NCBI GenBank assembly: GCA_023213395.1
Contig: CM041465.1
Span: 240,877,741-240,941,740, forward strand
DNA length: 64,000 nucleotides
Reading direction: 5' to 3'
Source: Cycas panzhihuaensis
Taxonomy: Eukaryota > Cycadophyta
In this document: in pieces, positions 45,562-56,687 of the stretch
Position numbering within the stretch: position 1 is the stretch's first letter
How the letters are laid out: the number at the start of each line of letters is the position of its first letter
Position numbers and translations under genes: made by a program
The notes under the pieces: model-generated
What the model saw: the letters and a program-made list of their open reading frames with translations, nothing else
Told to the model about the DNA's origin: nothing
Databases searched by the model: none

Positions 45562-45944
45562 TATTAAAACTTTGTAATACCTCATCCATTTCTTCTCTTT
45601 TATATGAACTAATGTTTATAATGTATTAATGGACCCTCGATATAATTTAATCATATTGGATAGTGAGGTTGGGTCCATCTCTTGTGCCATTAAGTCAACC
45701 TATACTATTGCATTATAATCTTAGTGGATGGCTATAAATATTGCCCTATATACATGTATATCATGTTGATTTATGATTAATGATGAAGCTTTACCCAATA
45801 GAGAGCTTATGTATGGTGAATTCACCTTGTATATTTGCATGCTTATTTGTTATATTTATTTACTTGATTTGTTGAATATTTATTAATATTTTTCTTATTA
45901 TACTTGAATCAAGGTACACATATATAGATCCTAACATTTTCACA
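45562..45944 (+). repeat. copia-3 3' LTR
   Basis: 383 bp, TATTAAAACTTTGTAATACC to TTTTCACA. TATA box at 45733-45740. Same length as the 5' copy with many transitions between them. Confidence 0.92.
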
Positions 45945-45949
45945 TCCCC

Positions 45950-46948
45950 TTAGTATTTTGATATAAATTTAGTTTGAGCGAGTCCCTTTTCTTATGAGGG
46001 TTGGGTGAGTCCCCTTAAGGGTTAAGAAAATCTTATTTTTATTCATTGATTTAGTGCATGGTATATGATATATATATTATAAATTAAGGTAGTATAATAA
46101 GATTGATTTAGTGGTGAACTATTTATGGCATGGCATTTCTTGATTATATCTTGAAGGATGTATAAAATATGAAACAATAGAATATTATAATAGTAACTAT
46201 TTATAGAATTAGTACTCTATATAAATCTTTTATGAAGGGGAAAGTTTAGGGATTATGTAAAGAGTGATATACTTCAAAGTTCATATTATATGCTTTAGCT
46301 TAAGATTAGCTTTCCTCATGGGATTTCAAAAGGTTAGGTAGCGAATCTATTAGAGCAACCTAATTTGATTTCCCCTGATATCACAAGATTTATAATTTAT
46401 TTTATTATTAATTGTATTTCTTTGGTTCTTTACATTTTTGTATTACTTTCATTAATAAAAGAATTTCAATTACAATAGTAAAATACTTATGTTTGCTTGG
46501 ATTTATTACATTCATTAGGAAAACATATCCTATTATGCAAGTGCTACTCTAATTAGGCTTCATAAATTCAAGTCCAGGTAATTGTTACTAGTTTTATTTG
46601 ATAACTTTGGTGAGATCCATTAAGGTGAAGTCATGAGTGCCTTTGGGTAGCATTGGGAACTATGATAGATTATTTCTACCTTTTTCCCTTATTTGGATTC
46701 CCTATCTAGTTTCTATTCCAAATACACCTAATAGTGGATTTAGGAGCATGTCTTCATTATTTGATGCTCATTTATAGTATTAATTCTCCATTTTTGAGGC
46801 CCTCCTATTATTGATATTTATTTAAATAAATTTATTACTTTAAATTTCTTACTTAATATTTAATTTAGAATGTAATATTATACCTTCTTTCTTATCAACT
46901 AATTTTGTAAGCTGGGAGGGTATTAAAGGCTCACTTCTTCATAGGCAA
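45950..46948. other. AT-rich stretch without gene; possible polypurine tract at its right end
   Basis: The first 80 bases repeat the GAGTCCC(T)TTT..TTGGGTGAGTCCCC pattern found left of copia-3, so copia-3 landed within a short tandem array. Nothing recognised in the remainder. GCTGGGAGGG at 46913-46922 followed by TATTAAAGGCTC could be a decayed polypurine tract and LTR start, which would make repeat R' a plus-strand LTR; this is a guess. Confidence 0.45.
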
Positions 46949-48691
46949 TAGAGTATTTGGCATGCTTCAGTTGGACCTAGGCTAAGTATCCATTAATGAT
47001 GTTATGTTTCCTCTATTTTAGGTCTAAATCAAGAGATAAATAAGCCTATGGAAACCTAAGGACTACTTTTGCCAACTCTTAAGAAAGTGTCTCTACCTGT
47101 TTGGTTTGAATATAGGCATGTGCTAATGAAAAGCTATGATGTGAGGAGAGATAGTAGAATCCACTAGCCTATACAAGCAAGTAGAGGAGTTTTAAGTTCA
47201 AAATTATACTAATAATACTTCTTATATTCTTACTAGGGACTCTTTTCCTTATATTATTTCAACTCTTTGGATTTACTATAATAAAGAAAAGGGTTAAGTA
47301 ATGGAAAGTTTTTTCATTTTCTTTTAATGAAAGCAAAAGAAAGAATAATGAAATAATAAGATCTAACTACCTTTTTTAAAATCAACTAAGAAAGTAAATC
47401 ATGTATGCTACTTCTTATTCTTTTCCTTTTTAAAACAAAGAACACCAAAATGAAAGAGATATTATCTCATAAAGATGTAAAGTATACTTTTTTTTAAATA
47501 CCAAAGTAACTAGCATGAGATGTAAATAGTGTTATATGCAATATTATATGTAAGTTGATGGGAGATAAAATAATATACTAAACTTACATAAAACTTTTCA
47601 TTTCATGCATATGTTATTTTAACTTTTAAGAATTATTTTAATGGAAATGAGAGATTTCAAACATGATTCCATTAACTAATAATGATATGAAACCCATAAA
47701 ACTCACATGCAATTAGCTATAATTGATATCCTTATAAGTAAATGATAAACTGAAATCATAAAGAGATTCTATCACTTATGGAGTTTTCTAGACACCATGG
47801 GATCATTAAACCTTATTCAAATTAATTACTATAAAGATATATCATTCATGCACATATATTCCTTTTTCGAAAAAAGAGAAAATGAAGAAAAATAAAGTTA
47901 AGGAATGCAACACCAATAATTTTTAGAAATCTTAATTCTAATGATGAATTCTTACCTCAGAATAACTATCTCCCTTTAATTTAGCTAATATTTCTTAATA
48001 TTATCTTCAAACAAGAATGAAAAGGGAGAAAATTAAGAAGAACAAGTCTAATAATAGCCAAGTCTCTTGGGAATCTTGGATAACTAAGGAGAATAAGGGA
48101 GAGTGGCTATGATTTGTGGTGAAGAGGTATATCTCTTATCATAATAGATGACTCCCTTAGTTTCCCATAAAGGGTTGATCTTTCAGCCAAGGTTTTCCAA
48201 GGAAAAACATAGATGAAGGAATTTTAGAAATTAGAAGAAAGGGAAAGGCATATCTAGTCACAAAAGGTCATCAAAAGAGTACCAAATCAAAAGAAAACTA
48301 GAGCAAAAAAGAGCTTACCAAATATGCAAAGCCTAAGGCAAAGAGTTGTAATAAACCAAGTACCTCAAGAAGTAGTAACAAGTCAAATTTAAATAGTAAT
48401 CAAATAATAATCAAAGCTCCAGATATCTTCTCTTGACTTCACTTTTATTTTCTCAAAGATGGATATCAAAATCACTAAGTAATCTCTCAACTTTTTAAGA
48501 ATTCAACCTCAAAACCTTAGCATCAAGCTCATAATATATCAATGAATTATCTCTTTAGGTTTTTAGAGGGTTTTAAGTATGAATAGAGTTAGCTTCCACT
48601 GAATCTAGATGATAACATATAAAACTTATACGTTATTTAAAAAATTTTCATGCATGATAGTAAAATATGTGACCAGTTACATTTTATTAAC
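46949..48691 (-). repeat. Noncoding dispersed repeat R' (inverted partner of 26780-28650)
   Basis: Reverse complement aligns colinearly with 26780-28650 over most of its length (see that entry for landmarks). Its right end is cut exactly where the Tat-M LTR ends (48692), so Tat-M inserted into it. No reading frame. Confidence 0.65.
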
Positions 48692-48993
48692 TGGAAGCAC
48701 ACCTCTAGGGGGTCACTAGACACAAGGGGATTAAGCATATATAATTTTTAAACAAAGGGCTTAAGGATCCTTAGAAGTGAGGAAATAGATCACCCACAAA
48801 TGGTATTAGTGCATCAGAATATAGGTTCAAGGACCCACAAATGGGGCACAAGACCCTCCCTTTAGACGGGCACCTTCTTAGATTCAAAATGGGTGAAGGC
48901 ATCTTTAGTTTGCCAAGTAACCTTAAACAAGACTCTTCTATCCTAATGGGTTGAGGAATGAGAGGTAAAATAAGAGGAGCTTTTCCTAATATG
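48692..48993 (-). repeat. Tat-M 3' LTR, distal part
   Basis: Minus-strand end GTGACCCCCTAGAGGTGTGC then TTCCA at 48692 matches the Tat-B end (GTGACCATCCCGTAGATGCG then ATTCCA). GCCCCATTTGTGGGTCCTTG near 48845 matches the Tat-B CACCATCTGCGGGTCTCG block. Separated from its other part by copia-5. Confidence 0.75.
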
Positions 48994-49305
48994 TGAAAGA
49001 GGTTAATGTATCAAGGTTATTTGTGTAGATTAATTATGTGATCCTAGGATATATTATTAGCATTAGTCTCTTAATGAAATGTACTTTATGTGCATTTAGA
49101 TGTAATTTTGGGTTCATGTCATTAGGCAGAAAAATCCTAACCCTAATGCTCACCCTCAATAATAAAAGGTGAAATCTCAAGGAGGGAGTTATTATTCATT
49201 CTTACCTCCAAGCTTGCTCTCATATCTTATTTCATCTTCTTTTTCATTCTCCATTGCCATTGTGTGCATGTGAGTGATTTATCTCCTAGATCCGTCCTTC
49301 CTTCA
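48994..49305 (+). repeat. copia-5 5' LTR
   Basis: TGAAAGAGGTTAATGTATCA to CCTTCCTTCA, 312 bp. CAATAATAAAAGG near 49160 is the likely TATA-region. Partner at 56375-56687. Confidence 0.95.
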
Positions 49306-49307
49306 TG

Positions 49308-49319
49308 TGGTATTAGAGC
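49308..49319 (+). other. copia-5 primer-binding site
   Basis: TGGTATTAGAGC, two bases after the LTR, initiator-Met type. Confidence 0.9.
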
Positions 49320-51340
49320 TAGAAGGGGATCTATTCACTCCATTCCACTTACATGGAGTCATTTTGCCTCTCCTTCACCTTCAATGTGAAATATTGAGAG
49401 TGCATTCATTATTTTTTAATATTTTGAGAGCTTAAAATTATAGTATTTTACATGTCGCTACTTTTTCCATGTGTGAAGAAATTCAAAGGTGAAGAATAAC
49501 AAGTTTTTGAAGCTATTCAGTTGCCGGAATAGTCCCGAGAGTATTAAAGGCCCAAATTTTCATAAAAATTTAACCATCTCAGAATTTGATGAAATTTGGC
49601 ATACAAGGTTATCTTCACTAGAGGATCATTTTTGTCTTATGTAGAAACTTCAAATTCAGCCTAAAATAGTGAGTTTTAGCTGTGATAAAAGGGTAAAATT
49701 TATGGATAAGTGATTTAAAGCACTTTTCCTAATGAAATCCTTTAATTATAAGCTGATGATTTGAAAGTTTTATTAATGGATCTAGTATATTTATGTCTTA
49801 GGACCAGTTTAAGATAAATCTCATCAAATTTCATCCATTGGTTAGTGAGATTTATACAGTTTTCTCACGGTTGCTGATTTTGCCCACTCAACCCCACAAA
49901 GGACCTTGCAAGGGCATTTTGGGTAATTTTTTGGCAGATTTTGTAGATGGTTTAGAAGGAAAAGTTAATGTATATGTCAAAACTCAACTTTTGACATATT
50001 AAAGTTCAGATTCTAAGATAGTTGATCTGGCATGATTTTACTTTGGTGCTTTTTCGGGCAGAAAATTTTATGTGCCTTTTCTGAAATCTGACTTCATAAC
50101 TCTATCAGAAATATCATTCTGAACACTTTTTCCTTGTGCCATAAATTCATATTTCATCATTTAGGCATTCATATTTGTAATTTCTAAGAATTTACCCATT
50201 TATCATTATTTGTAAATTTTGTGAAAAAATCACAAAATAGGGCAAAATAGCATGCATATAGATTTAGAAAAATTATCATTTTAGCAGTACGTTGATCCAC
50301 TTTTTAGCCCATTATGGCTTTTGTATCAAAACTTCCAAAATCATATTTGAAAACATTGTACTAAAGTAAGGGAAATCTTAGATCAGAAGCAACATCTGGT
50401 TCCCCTGCTAAATCTAGCATGCTTTTCTATTTGTACACATAGCATAAAGCATCACAAAAGCAGCAACAATAATAAAGCATCACAAAAGCAGCAACAATAA
50501 CAAAGCATCACAAAAGCAGCAATAACAACAAAGCATCACAAAAGCAACAACAATAACAAAGCAACCATGAAAAGCAAGCAAGTACATTTAGCAAGTTTCT
50601 ATTTCAGTTTTCAGTTATACGAAAACATCTTACACTATTCCTAAAAGGAATCTCATCCGTATAATCTATACCACCAGTTCTTGACTTGTGCGCACACTCA
50701 CCTTGGTTGAAATAGACCAAGATTGGCCGAAGTCCATGCCCTAAGGGAGGTGTAAGTTTCATATTGGGTCTGGTCTTAACCGGAATAGTGGTAGAGGGAC
50801 AGGTTAGCCATACCTATGGCCTTCAATCAGGGATAATCCTGATAACCACTTGGGAAAACTGAAAACCTTAATGCAAGATTAAAATTAACCTAGTCCAATA
50901 TCCGTCATAGTTGTAGGATACGCAATACCGTTTAACTCTTCAGAGGAGGTATATAGCTACTCATTGGTGAATTGGGTGAGGACTGGGAGTACCTGGGCTC
51001 CACTGTGACTTGGATTTCATCACCAAGCATAGGTGTGGGTATCGCGGGTGAAGGCCCTAATCATATACTGGAAGCCTTAGGCATCTAAACCTCACCTACA
51101 TTTGGATATAAGTGAGAAGTTAGTGGCATGACACATCACCACTCTTTGCCAGCTCTATATTAAGCCTCATTCTTGCATCATTACTTATATTCATTTTTTA
51201 TATAATTATTGAAAAATAGTTAATTATTGCTTGCTTCTCATCATAATAATCATTTCTACATCCCTACTGTGTTAGGTGTACTAGCCACATATGTCAGTGG
51301 CACATACTTCTATCATCTCTTCTACTTCTTCATCATCACC
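49320..51340 (+). other. copia-5 untranslated leader
   Basis: 2-kb noncoding leader. Contains a 28-bp tandem repeat (separate entry) and, from 50640 to 51170, a stretch of more even composition without a long frame. No gene seen. Confidence 0.75.
50445..50556 (+). repeat. 28-bp tandem repeat, four units, in the copia-5 leader
   Basis: Units 50445-50472, 50473-50500, 50501-50528 and 50529-50556, each (C/T)AAAGCATCACAAAAGCA(G/A)CAA.., followed by a partial unit. A, C and G only except a few T; each unit carries CAAAAGCAGCAAC. Confidence 0.95.
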
Positions 51341-52320
51341 ATGTCATCTCAATTCAAGCAAAATGTTAACTGCATATTGAAAGGCAAAGAAAATTGGGAT
51401 ATATGGTACATTGGAATTAAAAATGCTACAAAGTATGAAGGCCTTTGGAGAGCCCACTTATAGCCTACAACCAACATACTAGCAATGACTACAAGAACTG
51501 CTTCCAGTAGATCCACCCTAACAGCTCCTACATATGCTGCAACTAAACTACAATGGGAGATAGATAATGAAAAGATTTGTGCAGGAATTTTATTGGTCAT
51601 TGATCACTCCTTGCACAACTTGATAAATGAAGAGTAACATAATACAGTCTAGAAGGTCCTAGAAGTTCTTAGAAAGAACTTTGATATAAAGTCAGATTTA
51701 GAATTTGTTCATCTTGTTTTGAAAATGAACAAATTAAAAATGTAGAAGGGACGAGCTCATGAGACAATAAATCTCCTTCGACCAATCAAATAGGTAATTG
51801 ACAAAGACTTTAAGACCTAATGTATCACTTGGGCATTTTTGATCCAGTCATGTTTATATATCCTCGATTATAAAAACTTGCTTGGAAGTCTTCAATCTAG
51901 TGGAACATTGAAGCCACTAAACTTCAAAGCACTTACTGAGAAGTTTATAGAATTTGATAAGACCTTTGATACAAACTTTGTAGTTTCTAACTCTCTTCCA
52001 GATGTAGCCTTCGAGGTAGAAGAAGATTTTTGCTACACAAAAAATTAAGGTCCATCTCATGGCAGAGGAAATAACCAAGTAAGAGGAAGAGGAAGAAATA
52101 TGGGAAATCATCCACAAGGTCAATTAAACCCTCAATCACACCCTCGACAGTTTCAAGGCCAAGAGCCACCTCAACAAAGAGCAAGATAGTCAGGCCAATC
52201 TAGTACTTCTTCAAGGACTGGTAATAAAACCATTATGTATGATCAGTGTAATCGTAAAGGACACTTAGCAAATGATTGCAGAACTGCCACTTATAAGTTG
52301 GCCAAGTTCTAACCAAAACA
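51341..52320 (+). pseudogene. gag: copia-5 gag
   Basis: Starts MSSQFKQNVNCILKGKENWD, with the copia gag L-x-G-x-x-N-(Y/W)-x-x-W opening (NWDIWYIGIKNA). Helices continue through 52048, then an Arg/Gly-rich patch GRGNNQVRGRGRN. The zinc knuckle near 52240-52285 reads YDQCNRKGHLANDC: its first Cys is replaced by Tyr (TAT), so only Cys, His, Cys remain. About eight stops, most of them TAG/TAA where Gln is usual. Start chosen at the first ATG of the frame after the leader. Confidence 0.88.
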
Positions 52321-52539
52321 TGGAGCTCATAATGTTGAAGAAACTTATGAAGAATCCTTTAGTGGTATAGGTTTTGTACAAGCACACATTTAAAGAATTG
52401 AGGGATCTTCAACATCAAATGCCATTGACCAACTAAAGAGATACTTTGAAGCTTGGTGTGGATATATCACTTGTGAATTCCCTTCACCAATGCCAAGCTC
52501 TATTGGAATTGCTAATAGTGTGGCTTCAATCAATGGATA

Positions 52540-53150
52540 GTGGATCATGGACACAGGAGCAACTCAACATATGACATGCAATCGTAGTCTATATCAAACA
52601 TTTGACTCAAATGTTCATAGAGTTATTCACATGGCTGATAAATCACAACAACCTATTGAAGGAATTAACAACATTCGCCTGAAACTCCCAGGCTTAGAAG
52701 ATTTTACATTGCTTGATGTCTTATACATACCCAATCTCAAACAAAACCTACACTCTTTATCTACACTTGTTTCTTGTGGATTTGATCTGAGTGTAACCAC
52801 AAATAACCAGACTCTTAAGGTCATTCACCCTCCAACTAATTAGGTGGTTTTGACTGGACATCTCTCTAGTAAACTCTTTCGACTGAATGATTCTCCATCT
52901 TCTGAAGCCCATTGTGCCCAAAGCCCTTGTGCCGATGAAGAATTTACATTTAATTCCATCTTGACCTATCCAACGTTGTCACCAGAAGCTCTTTGGCATA
53001 CTCATATGGGCCATGTTCACATTAATAGACTTAGAGATCTTTTTAACACTCTTCCAAACCTTCTAAAGTTTTCCTCTAAGCCCTTTAAATGTGAAGCTTG
53101 TATCATTGCCAAATCTCATCGACAACCCTTTCCCAAAAGTCAGTGGAAAT
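52540..53150 (+). pseudogene. pol: copia-5 protease and GAG-pre-integrase domain
   Basis: WIMDTGATQHMTCN at about 52541-52583 has an intact D-T-G-A protease active site. The fold continues LPGLEDFTLLDVLYIPNLKQ with the L-x-x-V-L-(Y/H)-(V/I)-P strand. The integrase zinc region follows: LWHTHMGHVHINRLRDL near 52990 and CEACIIAKSHRQPFP near 53093-53135 (H-x-x-x-H...C-x-x-C). One TAG separates the two frames at 52841. Confidence 0.9.
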
Positions 53151-53160
53151 CAACCCATCC

Positions 53161-53850
53161 ATTACAATTGGTACACTCTAATTTGTGCAGGCCAATGCCC
53201 ATTCCTTCACTAAAGGGAAAGCTATATTACATCTCTTTTATTAATGATTTTACTAGAAAAGTATGGGTAGCTTTTCTACACAAGAAAGATGAAGCATTAT
53301 GTATATTTAAGGAATTCAAAGCCCTCATTGAAAAAGAGTCAGGTTATCAACTCAAATGTCTTTGAAATGATAATGGTGGAAAATATACCTCACATGAGTT
53401 TGAAAGCTACCTTCAAGACAATGACATCAAGCATTAAACAACAGTAGCAGGTACCCCACAATAAAATGGAGTTGTCGAGCGCATGAATAGGACAATCATG
53501 AACATGGCTCGTGTTATGTTAATATATAAAAATGTACCTGCCTATCTATAGGTTGAAGTAATCTAGATAGTTATTTATTATATCAATGTTATTAGCCCAT
53601 CAAAGGAAGTACAATCACCTAATAAAAAGTGGTTAGCACAAGCCCCCATTGTTCACTACTTTAGAATTTTTGGCTCTATATGCTATGCCCATATTTTGGA
53701 TGTAGATCGAAATAAACTCCAGCCAAGGGCACTTAAAGGCATCTTTATTGGATACCCTATGGATAAGAAATGGTATAAGGTCTTCATACCTTCACAACGA
53801 AAAATCATCATTACCAGAGATGTCATTTTTATGGAGACAGAGGATTAATT
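53161..53850 (+). pseudogene. pol: copia-5 integrase catalytic region
   Basis: The core starts LQLVHSNLCRPMP near 53167-53205, where copia integrases have V-H-x-D-L-C-G-P: the first catalytic Asp is Asn (AAT). Next FINDFTRKVW has Asn for the usual second Asp of F-(I/V)-D-D. The second catalytic Asp is kept in NDNGGKYTSHEF near 53370 but preceded by a TGA. The Glu is kept in NGVVERMNRT near 53470. The C-terminal block LKGIFIGYPMDKKWYKVF follows near 53735. Changes D-to-N fit G-to-A transitions. Confidence 0.9.
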
Positions 53851-53926
53851 ACTTAAATTAGACTCCGTAGTACCCTCATGCCGCTACAATAATGTTATCA
53901 AGTGTGATGTTCAGATTCTAAAATTT

Positions 53927-53944
53927 GGGGGGGGGGGGGGGGGG
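53927..53944 (+). repeat. 18-base G homopolymer
   Basis: Uninterrupted run of 18 G between the integrase and RT parts of copia-5, shifting the frame. Length is likely uncertain in any sequencing. Confidence 0.9.
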
Positions 53945-54018
53945 ATAGACATAAATTACTCCAAATATTGGAACCTGATAATAGAGCCTTGGAGGATACA
54001 AGTTATGACTCTGAATAA

Positions 54019-55880
54019 ATGAGTGCACATCCAGCACCATCTTTTGAAGATAACAAAGTTGACAAAGGCAAAGCCATTATAGAAGAACCATTCTCTCCAC
54101 CTTTAGTTAACAAAGATAAAACAATGGCAGAAGGACCATCTTCCTCAGGCACATCAGTATCCTCCTCACAAAATAATCATTTTAATGAACATGATAAGAA
54201 CCAAGAAGTTGGGGAAATGAGGACATCATTCCTAACTCAAGGATCTTAAGAAGCCCACGAGATCAATAAGGACATACGACCAGATGGGGTGGGAAAAACT
54301 GGCACTCGAAGTGCCCATAGAGCAAGGATGCAAGAATCATTATATACTGAGCTTGAACTAGCAGAATTGTACCTTACTCTTAATGAAGATCCCTTAATAT
54401 ACTAAGAAGCTATAAAGCATACAGCTTGGAGAAACACCATGAATGAAGAGTACCAATCTCTTATCAAGAATGGTACATGGGAGTTTGTTGATCTACCACT
54501 TGGCAGAAAGGTAGTTCAAAATAAATGGGTGTTCAAAAATAAATATAGATTAGACAACACCCTTAAAAAACACAAGGCGAGATTGGTAGTTAAATGATTT
54601 ATGCAAAGGGAAAGCATTGACTACACTAAAGTCTTTACACCTACAACCAAGTGCCCTATAATTAGAACTCTTATGGCCTTGGCTGTTCAACAGGGTTGGA
54701 AAATCCACTAACTCGATATTAAAACCACATTTCTCAATGGAGATCTTGAAGAAGAAATTTACATAGCTCAGCCAAAAGGATATGAGATCGAAGGTTAAGA
54801 GCATAAGGTTTACAGGCTCAAAAAGTCTTTGTATAGTCTTAAACAAGCCCCTCATGCTTGGTTTGCCAAGTTGTTTAAAAGAATGAGGCAACTTGGATAT
54901 GAGGTTTGTGACTACCAAGATATTGATGCAATATTATTCATCAAGCACCATAAGGATAAAGTCACTTATCTCATAATCTTTGTGGCTGACATGCTAGTAA
55001 TGGGTAATAGTGAACAGGCAATAAGCCAGCTGAAAAAGGACCTTAGTAAAATGTTTGAATTATCTAACCTTGGTTTGATGAAATATTACTTGGAAATTGA
55101 AGTAATATAAAAGAATTAAAAAATTTTCCTCTCCCAAGAAAAATATATTAACGATCTTCTAACCAAGTTTCAGTTAAAAGATAGTTGACTAATGATTTTA
55201 CCTATGGACTCTAATACCAAACTCTCAACTAAAGGTGACACTAGGGAGGTAGATGCAATACTCTACATGAAACTTATAGGTAGTCTCATCTACACTACCA
55301 ATACAAGGACAGATATTATGCACTCTATCAATATTCTTACTCGTTACATGATAAATGCTAGGTAGAATCATTAGCAGGTAGTAGTGCGAGTGCTAAGATA
55401 CCTTAAGATGAGTGGCAAATATGGTCTATTATATAAACCCAATTTAGACTTTAAATTTTTTGCATACACAGACTCAAACTTTCCAGGAGGTAAAGATATA
55501 AGAAGATTTATGTCTGGATATGTAACGTTTCTTAGAATAGCACCAATATCTTGGAGATCCAGACAGTAGAAGATAGTTGCAGATTCAACTACCGTCGAAT
55601 ACATCACGCTTCTGAGACTAGTAAAGAGGTGATATGGCTAAGAAAATTATTGGAAATATTGAATATCACCCAAACAAGTCCTACGAGTCTTCATGTGGAT
55701 AATTAATCAACAATCTGCATGGCAAAAAATCATGTATTTCATGATCGTACCAAACACATAAGTACAAAAGTCGACATGATTAGGGAACTTGTTCATGATG
55801 GTATAATTCAATTAGATTACTGTCCCACAGCAGATCAAGTGGCCGATATCTTCACCAAACCATTACAAAGGGTGAAGTTT
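54019..55880 (+). pseudogene. pol: copia-5 integrase-RT linker, reverse transcriptase and RNase H
   Basis: Linker 54019-54249 is Ser/Pro/acid-rich (PSSSGTSVSSSQNN). RT: TAWRNTMNEEYQSLIKNGTW near 54420, VQNKWVFKNKYRLDN near 54515, IDYTKVFTPTT, TTFLNGDLEEEIYIAQPKGY near 54727-54786, and SLKQAPHAWFAKLFKRM near 54832. The catalytic box reads FVADMLV near 54983 instead of Y-V-D-D-M: first Asp is Ala. RNase H: FFAYTDSNFPGGKDIRRFMS near 55458-55518 and VADSTTVEY near 55580, terminal DQVADIFTKPLQRVKFE at 55832-55885. About ten stops. Confidence 0.9.
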
Positions 55881-56363
55881 GAATAATTCTGAAGGTAGCT
55901 CGGCCTTAGGGCCTCCATCTTCAATTGATTAAAGAAGATGGCAACAAGATCATCATATTCTATTCTCTTTGTGAAAACCCCTTGTGGGCACGGAAGAATA
56001 AGAGTAAGTCTCTGCTCTATTCTCTTTGTGAAAATCCATGTGGGTATAGAAAGATAAGGGTTGTACTTATTTTAGAAAATCAAAACTTATGAAAACCTAA
56101 AAGGGCATAGGGGATTACCAAACAATATATGGAGACTTAGCAGATTAATCTGTACATTTAAGCTACTTGTCTATCAGGCTACATCAAAGAGCCACCTTAG
56201 CCATTTTGATTTATAAAAGGGGCTATAGATCTTAGAAAGTTTATGGGTTTTTATTCCCCATGAGGGTTTTCCCACAAAAGTGTCATTTAGAATTTCAATA
56301 TAATAATGAGGCTCAAATGAAGACCTCATAGAATAGATTTTCTGAAAATGACCTTCTACCATT

Positions 56364-56374
56364 AAGGGGGAGAT
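56364..56374 (+). other. copia-5 polypurine tract
   Basis: AAGGGGGAGAT immediately precedes the 3' LTR. Confidence 0.9.
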
Positions 56375-56687
56375 TGAAAGAGGTTAATGTATCAAGGTCA
56401 TATGTGTAGATTAATTATGTGACCCTAGGATATATTATTAGCATTAGTCTCTTAATAAAATGTACTTTATGTGCATTTAGATGTAATTTCAGGTTCATGT
56501 CATTAGCCAGGAAAATCCTAACCCTAATGTTCACCCTCAATAATAAAAGGTGAAATCTCAAGGAGGGAGTTATTATTCATTCTCACCTCCAAGCTTTCTC
56601 TCATATATTGTTTCATCTTCTTTTTCATTCTCTCATTGCCATTGTGTGCATGTGAGTGATTTATCTCCTAGATCCATCCTTCCTTCA
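56375..56687 (+). repeat. copia-5 3' LTR
   Basis: TGAAAGAGGTTAATGTATCA to CCTTCCTTCA, 313 bp, followed by AGATG. Confidence 0.95.

Larger units (their letters stand above)
41969..45944 (+). mobile_element. copia-3: deletion derivative of the copia-2 family
   Basis: Two LTRs of 383 bp each, flanked by near-identical 5-bp duplications TCTCC (41964-41968) and TCCCC (45945-45949). The internal part is only about 3.2 kb: leader, GAG-pre-integrase, integrase, RT, RNase H. Gag and protease are absent, so it could move only with help. LTR ends are decayed (TATTAAAAC instead of TGTTAAAAC at both starts; CACG instead of CACA at the 5' LTR end). Confidence 0.92.
48994..56687 (+). mobile_element. copia-5: complete plus-strand Ty1/copia element nested in the Tat-M LTR
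   Basis: LTRs of 312 and 313 bp are flanked by ATATG (48989-48993) and AGATG (56688-56692), a target duplication with one mismatch. Canonical order gag, protease, integrase, RT, RNase H; total 7694 bp with a 2-kb leader. The LTRs differ at about 17 positions by hand count (about 95 percent identity), so this is younger than copia-1. Despite its youth, key catalytic residues are changed in integrase and RT. Reading frames are long and in one frame for most of gag and pol, broken mostly by single stops. Confidence 0.95.

Noticed and set aside
50445-50556. Regularly spaced repeats considered as a CRISPR array
   Set aside because: Head-to-tail 28-bp units without spacers, inside a plant retrotransposon leader.
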